A stretch of DNA of 64,000 bases from Amycolatopsis acidicola. Its GTDB lineage: Bacteria; Actinomycetota; Actinomycetes; Mycobacteriales; Pseudonocardiaceae. Position 1 is the first letter of the stretch. Each line of letters starts with the position of its first letter. Of this stretch, positions 15,858 to 24,855 are shown in pieces. The notes beneath the pieces were generated by a model. It did no database searches and was not told where the DNA came from. It worked only from the letters and a program-made list of their open reading frames with translations. Location: contig NZ_VMNW02000006.1 of NCBI RefSeq assembly GCF_007713735.2, positions 62,001 through 126,000 of the forward strand, written 5' to 3'. Position numbers and translations under genes: made by a program.

Positions 15858-16476
15858 GCAGGGCCACCACTTCGTCGTCCGTCGTCTGCCCGAAGTGGGC
15901 GTACCACTCGCCGACGGCCCGGAAGTCCGGTGGCTGCGCGAGCGAAACGACGTCGTCGACCTCTTCCGCCATGCGCTCCACGGCATCCGGCGCGCCGACC
16001 GGTACGGCGAACACCAGGCTGCGCGGGTTTTCACGCCGGACAGTGCGCGCCGCGGCACAGGCTGTCACGCCGGTCGCGAGACCGTCGTCGATCAGCAGCA
16101 CGTCCCGCCCCTCGCGCGGAACCCGTTGCCGGGCAGGAAGATAGGCCGATTCACGCCGCCCCGCCTCGGCTTGCTCCGCCGACCGAGTCTCGTCCAGCTC
16201 CCCGGGCGCCAGGCCGAGCGAGCGCAAAGATTGTTCGACGTACACGGTTTCACCGGATGAAGTCACCGCACCCAGCCCGAACTCGGGATGCCCCGGCGCA
16301 CCGATCTTCCGCGCCACGACGACGTCCAGGGGCGCGTCCAGGACCTCCGCGACGGCTTCCGCGACGACGACTCCACCGCGTGCTATCCCGAGCACGAGCG
16401 GCGCGTGCCAATCGCGCTGCCGCAGCTGCTCGCCAAGGCTGAACCCGGCGGCGCGGCGATCGCGGAACGTGGTCAT
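15841..16476 (-). CDS. Phosphoribosyltransferase domain protein
   Basis: 211 residues from ATG 16476. The type I phosphoribosyltransferase PRPP loop is VLLIDDGLATGVTACAA (residues about 120-137), preceded by LVLGIARGGVVVAEAVAEVL and VVVARKIGAPGHPEFGLGAV. This subgroup, often annotated only as phosphoribosyltransferase, has an unknown base substrate. It is translationally coupled (ATGA overlap, 16473-16476) to the small membrane protein upstream. Confidence 0.85.
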   Translation of the reverse strand: MTTFRDRRAAGFSLGEQLRQRDWHAPLVLGIARGGVVVAEAVAEVLDAPLDVVVARKIGAPGHPEFGLGAVTSSGETVYVEQSLRSLGLAPGELDETRSAEQAEAGRRESAYLPARQRVPREGRDVLLIDDGLATGVTACAAARTVRRENPRSLVFAVPVGAPDAVERMAEEVDDVVSLAQPPDFRAVGEWYAHFGQTTDDEVVALLSGSR

Positions 16477-16754
16477 GACCGGCGGCGTATCCCCGTCTTG
16501 CCGAGCGCGAAACCGCGCACCACCAGGATGAAGTCGAACAGGCACGCGACCGCGACGATGGACAGGAAACCGGTGGCCACCCACTGGTCGAACATGCCGA
16601 ACAGGGCACCGAGGCCAAGACACAGCACGGCGGCGACGAGGGCGAGCGCGAGCCGGGTGGTGTTGGCCCGGACGGCTTCGGCGTCCCGCCCGGTGGGCAG
16701 GACCGTCTCGGCATCATGTTCCGCGCGCGTAGTCGGCAGCTCTCGCAAAGTCAT
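16473..16754 (-). CDS. Small two-helix membrane protein, function unknown
   Basis: 93 residues: a polar N-terminus of about 33 residues, then two hydrophobic segments (LALALVAAVLCLGLGALFGM and a second around GFLSIVAVACLFDFILVVRG) and a short basic tail. No family is recognised. It overlaps the downstream phosphoribosyltransferase start by four bases, so the two are co-expressed. Confidence 0.65.
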   Translation of the reverse strand: MTLRELPTTRAEHDAETVLPTGRDAEAVRANTTRLALALVAAVLCLGLGALFGMFDQWVATGFLSIVAVACLFDFILVVRGFALGKTGIRRRS

Positions 16755-17000
16755 GCGAATCGGCTACCCCGCGCCGGGTTTTCGTACACTTCGTCCACTT
16801 AGGACAGAAAAGCCGGATGCGCCGGCCGGCCACTTCGACGCTGAAGTCACCGACCGGCGCACCCGGATCCACGCCGCCGGAGCGGCACGTTCGTCAGGCT
16901 CGGACCTCGTCGTCCGGCAGCCGCAGCAGAGTCTACATAAACCTTACGTTCTGACTGATCGTTGTATTCAAATCGAGACCCCTCGGATGTATGGCAGTCC

Positions 17001-18659
17001 TCAGGCCGCGCCGCGCATGATCTCGCGCCGCCGCGGCCAGTGCGACCAGAACGCACCGGTGTATCCGAGCTGGATCAGCCGCAGCAGGAACGGGTTGTCG
17101 GCGTAGTTGTTGTCGTCCTCGGTGATGCCCGGCAGGGTCGGCAACATGACCCGGTGCAGCTCGGAATCGGGCACCATCTCCCACAACAGCTCCACGGACC
17201 GCTCCCACCGCCCGTTCGGCCTGGCGAACGTCGATGGGTCCTCCGGCAGTTCCGGGGAGAGGAAGTAGACCGGGCGGAACTCGCCCGCGTCGTCGAAGAC
17301 GAACTGCCGCTCGTACTCGATCACGCTCGCGCACTGGGCGCGCGGCTTCAGCACGATCGGCTCCTTCGCGGAATCCGACTGCAGGCCCGGCAGCGTGCGC
17401 ACCCCGGCGCACTGTTCCGCAAGCTGGATTCCCAGTGGTGAATAGGGAAACGCGCGGATACCCAGGCTGTACCCGGCCACCGTGACGTCCAGCGCGAGTG
17501 TCTGCTCGACGGCGTCCCGCATCGTCTCCAGCGTCTCCCCCGGCATCCCGAGCAGGACCTCGACCATCACCGGCAGGCCGTAGTCCTTGGTGCGACTCAC
17601 CAGCCGCCGCACATCGGAGAAGTCGTAGTAGCGCCGGCCGCGGCCGGTGACCTTCCAGTCGTCGAGCATCTCCTCGCGGACGTGGTCCGGCGCCAGGTTG
17701 ATCCCCGCGCAACCGGCCTGCACCAGCAGTTCGAGCAGCTCGTCGTCGAAGGGCGTCGGCTGCGCGTAGATCCACAACCGCAGCTGCCGCAACGGCGTAT
17801 CCGGGTCGCTCTCCCGGCGCCGGATCACTTCACGCAGCACGTTCTTGCTGTGCGCGACGGCAAGGTTGAACTCACTGTCGGTCGTATGCAGATCGTATAC
17901 ACCTTGCGCGCACAGTGTTTCCATCTCGTCCACGACCGCGGCGACCGCGCGCCGGGTGAAGTGGCCGCCCTTGGCGTCCGGTTCGACGCAGTGCGCGCAC
18001 GAGTAGGCGCAGCCGTTCTTGGTCAGGATGTTGCCGAGCCCGCCACCGCGGTAATAACGCAGGTTGTCGACCTTCAGCGCGTGACCGGAGCGACGGGTGT
18101 ACGAGGTGACGGTGTTGAGCGGAGTGAAGGCCGCCTTGCCGCGGCGCGGACCGGTCACGAGCGGCACGCGGTCCACGCGCCCGCCGCCCCGGTTGAGCAA
18201 CAGACCGGGCACGTGCTCCGGGGATTCGCCCGCATACAACGATTCGGCCAGCCGGACGAGGATGTTCTCCCCCGGCCCCTTGACGCCGAACGGGATGTCG
18301 AAGAAGTCGACCAGCGCGAAGGGCATCGACGAGAAGCCGACCCCGCCCCCGACGATCGGCGCCGGCGTGTTCGCCTTGATCTCGTCGATGATCTTCCGGT
18401 GATCTTCGAGGAAGACCCGTTGCTGCTGCGCGTAGATCGTGTCGGTGTTGCGCACCGTCACGCCGACCAGCATCGGGTCGCGGCCGGAGAAGTACTCACG
18501 CAGCACCTGCCACCAGTCGTCCCGCCGGAACGTCAGGTCGACGACTTCCACGTCGAAACCCGCCGATTCCAGCGAGGTGGTCAGTATGTCGAGGGCGTAC
18601 GGAGTGATCGGCGGGTGGACGAGATTCGGGTTTACCAGTGTGATCAACGACTTGCCCAT
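17001..18659 (-). CDS. B12-binding radical SAM enzyme, TsrM-like (candidate tryptophan 2-C-methyltransferase)
   Basis: 552 residues from ATG 18659 (GGAG six bases upstream; GTG 18671 is a weaker alternative). The N-terminal cobalamin-binding fold (residues 1-160, LITLVNPNLVHPPITPYALD) is followed by a radical SAM domain with the CxxxCxxC cluster site CAYSCAHC (Cys217, 221, 224). TTDSEFN follows with Glu263, the spot where TsrM proteins place the Glu that also ligates the cluster. TsrM methylates C2 of tryptophan using methylcobalamin. A tryptophanase gene lies in the same gene string, which supports a tryptophan-related substrate. Other B12-radical SAM roles cannot be excluded. Confidence 0.65.
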   Translation of the reverse strand: MGKSLITLVNPNLVHPPITPYALDILTTSLESAGFDVEVVDLTFRRDDWWQVLREYFSGRDPMLVGVTVRNTDTIYAQQQRVFLEDHRKIIDEIKANTPAPIVGGGVGFSSMPFALVDFFDIPFGVKGPGENILVRLAESLYAGESPEHVPGLLLNRGGGRVDRVPLVTGPRRGKAAFTPLNTVTSYTRRSGHALKVDNLRYYRGGGLGNILTKNGCAYSCAHCVEPDAKGGHFTRRAVAAVVDEMETLCAQGVYDLHTTDSEFNLAVAHSKNVLREVIRRRESDPDTPLRQLRLWIYAQPTPFDDELLELLVQAGCAGINLAPDHVREEMLDDWKVTGRGRRYYDFSDVRRLVSRTKDYGLPVMVEVLLGMPGETLETMRDAVEQTLALDVTVAGYSLGIRAFPYSPLGIQLAEQCAGVRTLPGLQSDSAKEPIVLKPRAQCASVIEYERQFVFDDAGEFRPVYFLSPELPEDPSTFARPNGRWERSVELLWEMVPDSELHRVMLPTLPGITEDDNNYADNPFLLRLIQLGYTGAFWSHWPRRREIMRGAA

Positions 18660-18742
18660 ACGGGACTCCACTCCAAAATGAAACAGGTATCCCTGCTGGT
18701 GGAATTGTGCATGGGCGGCGCCGGAATGTCACGGGGCCATTT

Positions 18743-19039
18743 TCACTGCCGCCACCGCAGCTCCTTGGCCAATCGCGCGGAGTCGCGAAGCAGTTCCGGA
18801 GCGAGGTCCAGCACGATCCCGAGCCAGGCCTGCCAGTACGGCCCGGGTACACGTTTTCCGCGTTCCCAGCGGGAAACCTCGTCGCGTCCAAGGCTCGCGT
18901 TCCCGGATGCGGCCGCGAGCGCGTCGGCGAGGTCGTACTGGGTGAGGCCGCGCTCCCGGCGGGCCGACCGGATCAGGAGTCCGATCGGCAGGCTGTCGCC
19001 AGGTCTTCGAGAACCCACGGCGATCTCGCGGGTCAGCAT
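18743..19039 (-). CDS. XRE-family helix-turn-helix protein
   Basis: 98 residues, essentially one HTH domain: LLIRSARRERGLTQYDLADA, then LGRDEVSRWERGKRVPGPYW. The domain has the long loop seen in actinomycete XRE regulators, and its sequence resembles the N-terminal domain of the protein at 56520-57902. It sits between the AraC regulator and the radical SAM enzyme on the same strand, so it probably controls this set. Confidence 0.8.
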   Translation of the reverse strand: MLTREIAVGSRRPGDSLPIGLLIRSARRERGLTQYDLADALAAASGNASLGRDEVSRWERGKRVPGPYWQAWLGIVLDLAPELLRDSARLAKELRWRQ

Positions 19040-19093
19040 GCGCTAGACGCTAGATCGCCATTCCCCGGCGAACGATCCCCTCGGCGAACACTC

Positions 19094-20086
19094 TTATCCT
19101 TTCCGCGCATGTTGCCGGCTCAACGTCTGCTTCGGCGATTCGCCGAAACGCTCGCGGTAAACGGCCGCGAACCGGCCGTGATGAGCCAGCCCCCATTTGC
19201 TCGCGATCTCGCCGACCGTCGTGGTGTCGCTCTGCGCCGCGCACAGTTCGTCGTGCACCCGTTGCAGCCGCACCCCGCGCAGGTATTCGCTCGGCGAAGA
19301 GTCGAGGTGTTCCCGGAAAGCCTTCTGCAGCGCGCGAACGCTGACACCGGCCGACCTCGCGAGGCTCGCCGGTGTGTGCGTCCACTCCGGATGCCCCTCG
19401 ATCAGATCGACCGCGATCCCCAGCAGACGCGAGGGCACCGGCCGATCGTCCCCATTGAGCATCGCCGTGTAATTGTGCGGCTGTGCCAGCAGAAGACCGG
19501 TGATGAGGCTCTGCTCGAACTGTTCCATCGCCAGCGGATGCCCGAGCATGCTGTCCGGCCGGTCGAGGTCGGCCACGCTGAACGACAACGCCTCGTACCA
19601 GGTGCGCGCGTAGCCCTTGGTGACGTCCATGTCGAGCTGGAACCGAATCGGCTCCCGCAGCGCGCCGTCGATCATTTCCGACAACCGCGCCTCCACCGCG
19701 GCCCGTTCGACACGGAGCACGAGGTTTCCGCAGTCAGCGGACAGCCGCATACTCAACGCCTCGGTCGGGGAAGCGACGCAAATGTGTTCGCGCGATGCCT
19801 GAACCTGTTCGAAACCGCTTTGGAAAGTACCTTTTCCCGCCCGCGGCGCGAGTACGGCGAAAAACGAGCCGAGCTCGCCGGGATTGACCCGCATGTCCCA
19901 GCCGTACGCGACGTAGGTGACCGCGATGTTGCGCAGCCTTCGGCAGTGCATGAAAGCGTTGAGCTGCGGGTTCGGCCCGACCGTGTCCATCTTGTGCGGA
20001 CAGAAGATCTTCGTGACCTGCGCACGGGTGTCATCGAGGTCGCCGGATTCGAAGAGCCGGTATCTCTCCAGTGGTAGTAGCGTCAT
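19094..20086 (-). CDS. AraC-family regulator with AraC_binding_2-type sensor domain
   Basis: 330 residues from ATG 20086 (an in-frame GTG at 20137 has no better support). Residues about 1-200 form the cupin-like sensor of this subgroup (TKIFCPHKMDTVG, VTYVAYGWDMRV). The C-terminal two helix-turn-helices are TPASLARSAGVSVRALQKAF and TVGEIASKWGLAHHGRFAAV with YRERFGESPKQTL. It is a paralogue of the AraC protein at 26124-27092. It lies downstream of the tryptophanase gene by 160 nt, same strand. Confidence 0.85.
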   Translation of the reverse strand: MTLLPLERYRLFESGDLDDTRAQVTKIFCPHKMDTVGPNPQLNAFMHCRRLRNIAVTYVAYGWDMRVNPGELGSFFAVLAPRAGKGTFQSGFEQVQASREHICVASPTEALSMRLSADCGNLVLRVERAAVEARLSEMIDGALREPIRFQLDMDVTKGYARTWYEALSFSVADLDRPDSMLGHPLAMEQFEQSLITGLLLAQPHNYTAMLNGDDRPVPSRLLGIAVDLIEGHPEWTHTPASLARSAGVSVRALQKAFREHLDSSPSEYLRGVRLQRVHDELCAAQSDTTTVGEIASKWGLAHHGRFAAVYRERFGESPKQTLSRQHARKG

Positions 20087-20245
20087 TTGTCCCGGGCAGT
20101 CGCGTAGATCAAATTCGGGCGAGGTCGACTCCCACACACCTCCGAGTTCTTACTCTCCGACTTTTCGGGCGCGGAAAACACCGGCAAACGGGTGGAGTTT
20201 TGCGGTCTGCAACTTGCAGCGCGTTAGGGGATCAATACGCAACGC

Positions 20246-21616
20246 CTATTGAATCGGCTCCAGTATTGCGGTGAACTGGCGCAATGCGCCTCCCTGGCGC
20301 AGAATCCGGTACCCGCGCAGCTGGGCGGCCTTCGCGCACACCTCCTCGGCGGCGTCGACGACGTACTCGAGGTGGCTCGCCGTGTACACCCTGCGTGGCA
20401 ACGCGAACCGCACGAGTTCGCGTGGCGCGGGGATGTCCGGACCGCCATCGGGGTCGCGGCGGCCGAACACGAGCGTGCCCAGTTCGGACGCCCGAACCGC
20501 CCCGGCGAGGTAGAGCTCGTTGGCGAACGCGGTGGCGGGCAGCTGTTGCGCCGGGATGTGGTCCAGCAACAGCCCGGCGTCCACGTAGACCGCGTGACAC
20601 CCCGTCGGCTGCAGCACGGGAAGGCCGGCGAGTGCGAGCTGCTCACCGAACCAGCGGGCGGATTCGGCCCGATACCTCAGATAGTCCGGTTCGGTCACTT
20701 CGAGCAGCCCCTGAGCAAGCGCTTCCAGGTCGCGCCCGGCGAGACCGCCGTAGGTCGGGAAGCCTTCGAACGCGATCAGCTGCTCGCAGCACCGTGCCGC
20801 CAGCTTCTCGTCCCGCAGCGCGATCAGGCCGCCGATGTTCGCGATCCCGTCCTTCTTGAGGCTGGCCCAGCAGCCGTCCGCGAGATCGAACATCAGCCGC
20901 GCGATGTCACGGGGCGAGTTCTCCGCGTAACCGGCTTCCCGTTCGGTGATCAGGTAAGCGTTTTCCGCGAACCGGGAAGCGTCGAGATAGAGGGGGATGC
21001 CGTGTTCGTCGCAGAGCTTGCGCGCGCCCACGATGTTCAGCAGCGAAACCGGCTGCCCGCCATTGGCGTTGTTCGTCACCGTGAGCACCACACAGCGCAC
21101 GCGGTGTCCGGACCGCCCGGACAGCAGTTCGGCAAGCGCTTCCAGATCCAGATCACCGCCGAACTGGTTCGGCACGCCTTCGTACGCGGGCACCGGCAGG
21201 TCGACGGCTTCCCCGCCGGCGGCCTCGACACTCGCCCTGGTGCTGTCGAAGTGCGTGTTGCTGACCGAAATGTCGCCCAGCCGCAGGATGTTTCCGAGCA
21301 GGATCCGTTCGGCGGCACGGCCCTGGTGCACGGGCAAAACCTCGGGATAACCGGTCAGCTCCCGCACGACCAGCTCGAACCTCTCGAAGGAACGCGCCCC
21401 GGCGTAGGACTCGTCGCCGGAAAGCATCGCCGACCATTGCGCCGCGGACATGGCGGCAGTGCCGGAATCGGTGAGCAGATCGATCGTGATGGCGCGCGCG
21501 GGCACCCTGAACAGGTTGTAGCCGGCGGCGGCCAGAGCGGCGCGACGTTGTTCGGCGGTGGGGAACGGAATCGGCTCGACGGCCTTGATACGGAACGGCT
21601 CCATGAAAGACGGCAT
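20246..21616 (-). CDS. Tryptophanase (tyrosine phenol-lyase superfamily)
   Basis: 456 residues from ATG 21616, with GAGGAG seven bases upstream. It aligns over its whole length with tryptophanase/tyrosine phenol-lyase: EPFRIKAVEPIPF, IDLLTDSGTAAMS, VHQGRAAERIL, the PLP Lys in SLKKDGIANIGG (about Lys255) and FPTYGGLAGRDLEA. At the position that distinguishes the two enzymes it reads VRASELGTLVFGR, like tryptophanase (EIG/ELG), and lacks the Arg of tyrosine phenol-lyase (MERG). It should cleave tryptophan, or a ring-methylated tryptophan, to an indole, pyruvate and ammonia. The gene heads a same-strand string with AraC, XRE and TsrM-like genes. Confidence 0.85.
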   Translation of the reverse strand: MPSFMEPFRIKAVEPIPFPTAEQRRAALAAAGYNLFRVPARAITIDLLTDSGTAAMSAAQWSAMLSGDESYAGARSFERFELVVRELTGYPEVLPVHQGRAAERILLGNILRLGDISVSNTHFDSTRASVEAAGGEAVDLPVPAYEGVPNQFGGDLDLEALAELLSGRSGHRVRCVVLTVTNNANGGQPVSLLNIVGARKLCDEHGIPLYLDASRFAENAYLITEREAGYAENSPRDIARLMFDLADGCWASLKKDGIANIGGLIALRDEKLAARCCEQLIAFEGFPTYGGLAGRDLEALAQGLLEVTEPDYLRYRAESARWFGEQLALAGLPVLQPTGCHAVYVDAGLLLDHIPAQQLPATAFANELYLAGAVRASELGTLVFGRRDPDGGPDIPAPRELVRFALPRRVYTASHLEYVVDAAEEVCAKAAQLRGYRILRQGGALRQFTAILEPIQ

Positions 21617-21813
21617 GCGTGAACTCCTCGCGCCGGTGCAGCCCAACCACTCCAGGGTGACCGGTCGGCTACGCAGGGGGTAGGGGCCAGTTCGGCGTCG
21701 GTTCCGTCACGGCGCCAGTGACTTGTGCCACAGCATTTATCCGAGCGTTATTCGCATGTAACCATTGAGCCACGAGCTGCGGAAAAACGTTGTACGGGAG
21801 GGAAAATCGGTTC

Positions 21814-23502
21814 GTGAAAGTCGCCGTCGAGCAGGTGCGGTTCGCGTTCCAGCCGCTGTACAGCCTGCAAACGGGTGGAATCGTGGGCGTGGAGGCGCTG
21901 GCGAGGCCCGTCTCGGGAACGATCAGGGACCTGCTCCGCCATGCTCAGCGGAAAGGCAGGCTGGTAGCCGTCGACGTCGGTCTGGCCAGGCGCGCCGTGA
22001 TGTCCGACGCCTCCCACGAAACGTTGCTGCCCCTGCACCTCAACCTGACCGCGGCTTCCGTCGCCGCCCCGCAACAGGTGCTCGAGCCGTTGCTGGAAAC
22101 GCTCGGCCACATCGGCAGGCGCACCCACGACGTCGTACTCGAGGTCGGGATGCCGTTCCACGGCGTCTCCACGAAAGCCCTGCTCGCCGGCGTGCGCCGG
22201 TTCGCCGAACTCGGATTCCGGCTGGCGTTCGACAACCTCGGCCGCGGTGACCTCCCGCTCAACCTGCTCGCCGAGGCCGGGCCGGAAATGCTCAAACTGG
22301 ACCGGGCCACTTTGGACAGACTGCCCGGCGACGCCCGCACGGTCGCGCTGATCGAAGCGCTCGCGCATTTCGCGTCCCGCACCGAGACCCGGCTCGTCGC
22401 CACCGGAATCGAGACCGACGAGCAGCTCGCCGTCGTGCAGCAGCTCGGAATCCGGACCGTACAAGGAAACCTGTTCGCCCCGGCGAGCGAAAACGGGCTG
22501 CCTGCCGCGTCCGCCGCCCCGGTACTCCCCGATCCGGAGCCGAAGATCTCGGCACAGGGGCCCAAAGTGGACGATTTCCTCCGCGCCGCGATCACGCTGC
22601 CCGCCAGCTCCACTTGCGACGAAGTGCGGCGTGTCCTGCTCGGCCAGGATTCCGTGACCGGACTCGTCGGCCTGGACGACGACGGGCACCCTCGGTGGTC
22701 GATCGACCGCACCCGGTTCCTGCTCGACCTCACCGGGCCGTTCGGGCATGCGTTGCACGCCAACAAACCCGCGGACAGGCTCGCCGACCCGCCGCGCACG
22801 ATCCGGCTCGGCGCCGGCGCGCTCGAGCTGCTCGACCTGGTGGCGGAGAACGACATCGGCCGCAGCAACGACGACATCGTGGTGGTCGACGAGGAGGGCC
22901 GCTGCGCGGGCGTGGTTCTGGTGCACGAGATCGTGCGTGGCGTGGCCGAGGTCAAGATCGAGCAGGCGGCGGCGCTCAACCCGCTCACCAGACTGCCGGG
23001 CAGCGACACCGTGGCGCGCGAGGTGAACCGGCGGCTGGCGCTGGGCAAGCCCACGGTCGTCGCGTGGCTGGACATCGATTCGTTCAAGAAGATCAACGAC
23101 AAACTGGGGTTCGCGGCGGGGGACGAGCTCATCCGCACGCTCGGCCGGACGCTCACCGGGCTGAGCGAGGACCTCCGCAGTGTCACGGTGAGCCATGTCG
23201 GCGGGGACGACTTCCTCATCACCTGTGACATCGACGAGGTCACCACGGTGGCGGAGGCCCTGCTCGACAGGCCGTGGTCCGTCGAAGGCAGACCGGTCAC
23301 CGTTTCGCTGGCGAGCATCGTCTGCGCCGGCGCCGAAACGCGGGGCTACCGGGAAGTCTCGCGGCTGCTGGCGCCGTTGAAGGACCGCGCGAAACTCGTG
23401 ACCGGTTCGAGCTGGGTCAACGGCTGGCCGGGATCGGCGCGACAGGAAGTGCTCCGTGGCAGCGGAAAGCACGCCAAAGCAGAGCCCGCGTCCGCCCATT
23501 AG
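21814..23502 (+). CDS. EAL-CBS-GGDEF protein, c-di-GMP signalling, EAL domain probably inactive
   Basis: 562 residues from GTG 21814 (GGGAGGG 11 bases upstream). EAL domain, residues about 5-230: GVEALARP keeps EAL, LHLNLTAA keeps Asn, and LKLD keeps Lys. The DDFG motif has become DNLGRG and the following Glu motif is LEVGMP, so phosphodiesterase activity is unlikely. A CBS-like pair follows (about 255-385, ending IVVVDEEGRCAGVVLVHEI). GGDEF domain, residues 395-520: LDIDSFKKINDKLGF and HVGGDDFLI, with GGDDF in place of GGDEF, a conservative change that may retain cyclase activity. It is soluble with no membrane segments, and divergent from the tryptophanase gene. Confidence 0.85.
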   Translation: MKVAVEQVRFAFQPLYSLQTGGIVGVEALARPVSGTIRDLLRHAQRKGRLVAVDVGLARRAVMSDASHETLLPLHLNLTAASVAAPQQVLEPLLETLGHIGRRTHDVVLEVGMPFHGVSTKALLAGVRRFAELGFRLAFDNLGRGDLPLNLLAEAGPEMLKLDRATLDRLPGDARTVALIEALAHFASRTETRLVATGIETDEQLAVVQQLGIRTVQGNLFAPASENGLPAASAAPVLPDPEPKISAQGPKVDDFLRAAITLPASSTCDEVRRVLLGQDSVTGLVGLDDDGHPRWSIDRTRFLLDLTGPFGHALHANKPADRLADPPRTIRLGAGALELLDLVAENDIGRSNDDIVVVDEEGRCAGVVLVHEIVRGVAEVKIEQAAALNPLTRLPGSDTVAREVNRRLALGKPTVVAWLDIDSFKKINDKLGFAAGDELIRTLGRTLTGLSEDLRSVTVSHVGGDDFLITCDIDEVTTVAEALLDRPWSVEGRPVTVSLASIVCAGAETRGYREVSRLLAPLKDRAKLVTGSSWVNGWPGSARQEVLRGSGKHAKAEPASAH

Positions 23503-23646
23503 AGTAATACCAGTTAAGCTGAAAAAGAATTCCACAGTCGATACCCCCTGATTATCACCGCGGCCTACCGCGCGGGTGCAGCGCTTTGCCGTTGTCGGGC
23601 TCACCCACGGTGAAACGCAGTTCAGGCGGGTTCTAGATTCCTCACC

Positions 23647-23907
23647 GTGGACGTGCCCAAATTCGAGCCGGGCGACACCCCCGGCTACGTTTACGAAATG
23701 ATGGCGAACCATCTCGCGGCCCGGATCGAGGCCGGCGAAATGGCGCCCAACACACCGCTGCCGTCAGAGCGGCGACTGGCCGAGGAATACGGGGTTTCGC
23801 TGGGTACCGCCAGGCACGCGACCAGACTGCTTCGGTTTCGCGGGCTGGTGGTCACGATCAGGTCGAAGGGGACCTATATCGCGGACCGGCGTCCCCGTGA
23901 ATGGTGA
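23647..23907 (+). CDS. Small GntR-type winged-helix regulator
   Basis: 86 residues, only the GntR DNA-binding domain: VYEMMANHLAARIEAGEMAP, LPSERRLAEEYGVSLGTARH, then GLVVTIRSKGTYIA (wing). There is no effector domain, as in the many short stand-alone GntR proteins of actinomycetes. The start is GTG 23647. A hairpin follows 46 bases after the stop. Confidence 0.8.
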   Translation: MDVPKFEPGDTPGYVYEMMANHLAARIEAGEMAPNTPLPSERRLAEEYGVSLGTARHATRLLRFRGLVVTIRSKGTYIADRRPREW

Positions 23908-23952
23908 AAAAATCATGGAACCACTCGCACCACCCAATCGGGTTAAATTTCG

Positions 23953-23978
23953 CCACGCCCCTGGCGCACCGGGCGTGG
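23953..23978. terminator. Hairpin after the GntR gene
   Basis: A perfect 8-bp stem CCACGCCC/GGGCGTGG with a 10-base loop. There is no T tract. The rest of the roughly 290-nt gap to 24200 shows no gene. Confidence 0.4.
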
Positions 23979-24200
23979 ATCTTGTCCGTGCCCGCAAGCA
24001 AATCCGCAGCTCCCCGCTACGCCGCCGAAGGTATTTTACGTTCGCCGCTATTTTCACCGCGCTGTTGTACAGAGCGTGCGCGTTGACTAACAGCGCGAAT
24101 TTCACTACAACGGTGCGGGTGCCAGAAATCGGAGATCATCTGCCCACCCGCATGTGGTCATGCAGATGCATGTGCAGTACCAACAGGGGCCGGTGACGCC

Positions 24201-24854
24201 GTGATCCCCGATCTCCCCGCCAATCCCCTCTCCATCGAACTCACGTTGTCGCATCGCCGCTTCTGGTGGCAGATCGACGACGAGGACGAACAGCCCGAGC
24301 AGTGGCAGGTTTCGGCGGATGTGTCGGCGCTGGACCTGTGCCCGGACGAGCTGCGGCACGTCGGCGACATCTCGCTCGTCATCGCCGATCTGACCAAGGA
24401 ACGGAATCTGCTCGATTCCGTCGTGCTGGGCGAATGGGCGCTCGAGTTCATCGCCGAAACCGTGATCGACCCCGACGAGGGCAAACTGCATCCGGAGCTC
24501 GACGCCGAGATGCGGCCGGGCCCGCCGCGAATGGTCATCCTGCGCCGCATCGAATTGCACGAGGCGTGGCGCGGGCACGGGCTCGGCCCTTCGCTGATCG
24601 CCAGCGCGCTGCGTATCCTCGCGCCGGACGCGCGCGTCGGCGCTTGCCGTGTTTCGCCCCTCGATTTCCCGTGCCCCGGAGATCGGGTGGCCGCCGAACT
24701 CGCGAGCGTGCGCGCGGGCGCCATGCTGGAGCGCATCGGCTTCCACCGCTGGCGCGGCGTGCACGTGGTCGACCTGCGCGACCCCGCGCTGCTCGATGCG
24801 CGCATGGACATCCTCGATCAGTGGTGGCCGCAGTCGGACGCCGGGAACCGGTGA
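24201..24854 (+). CDS. Probable GNAT-like acetyltransferase-fold protein
   Basis: 217 residues, start GTG 24201 with CAGGGG upstream. The segment PRMVILRRIELHEAWRGHGL followed by GPSLIASALRILAP looks like the acetyl-CoA binding beta4-alpha3 unit of GNAT proteins (R/Q-x-x-G-x-G/A). A C-terminal GAMLERIGFHRWRG matches the alpha4/beta7 end. The N-terminal 90 residues (LSHRRFWWQIDDEDE) are not recognised. The substrate is unknown. It converges on the PLP enzyme at 24856. Confidence 0.6.
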   Translation: MIPDLPANPLSIELTLSHRRFWWQIDDEDEQPEQWQVSADVSALDLCPDELRHVGDISLVIADLTKERNLLDSVVLGEWALEFIAETVIDPDEGKLHPELDAEMRPGPPRMVILRRIELHEAWRGHGLGPSLIASALRILAPDARVGACRVSPLDFPCPGDRVAAELASVRAGAMLERIGFHRWRGVHVVDLRDPALLDARMDILDQWWPQSDAGNR

Positions 24855-24855
24855 G

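Noticed and set aside
20246..21616. Tyrosine phenol-lyase instead of tryptophanase
   Set aside because: The position holding the phenol-lyase Arg (MERG) reads ELG, and the following LVFGR matches tryptophanase.
23897..24196. A 99-codon open frame after the GntR gene
   Set aside because: It runs through a terminator-like hairpin, has no family features and no ribosome site.
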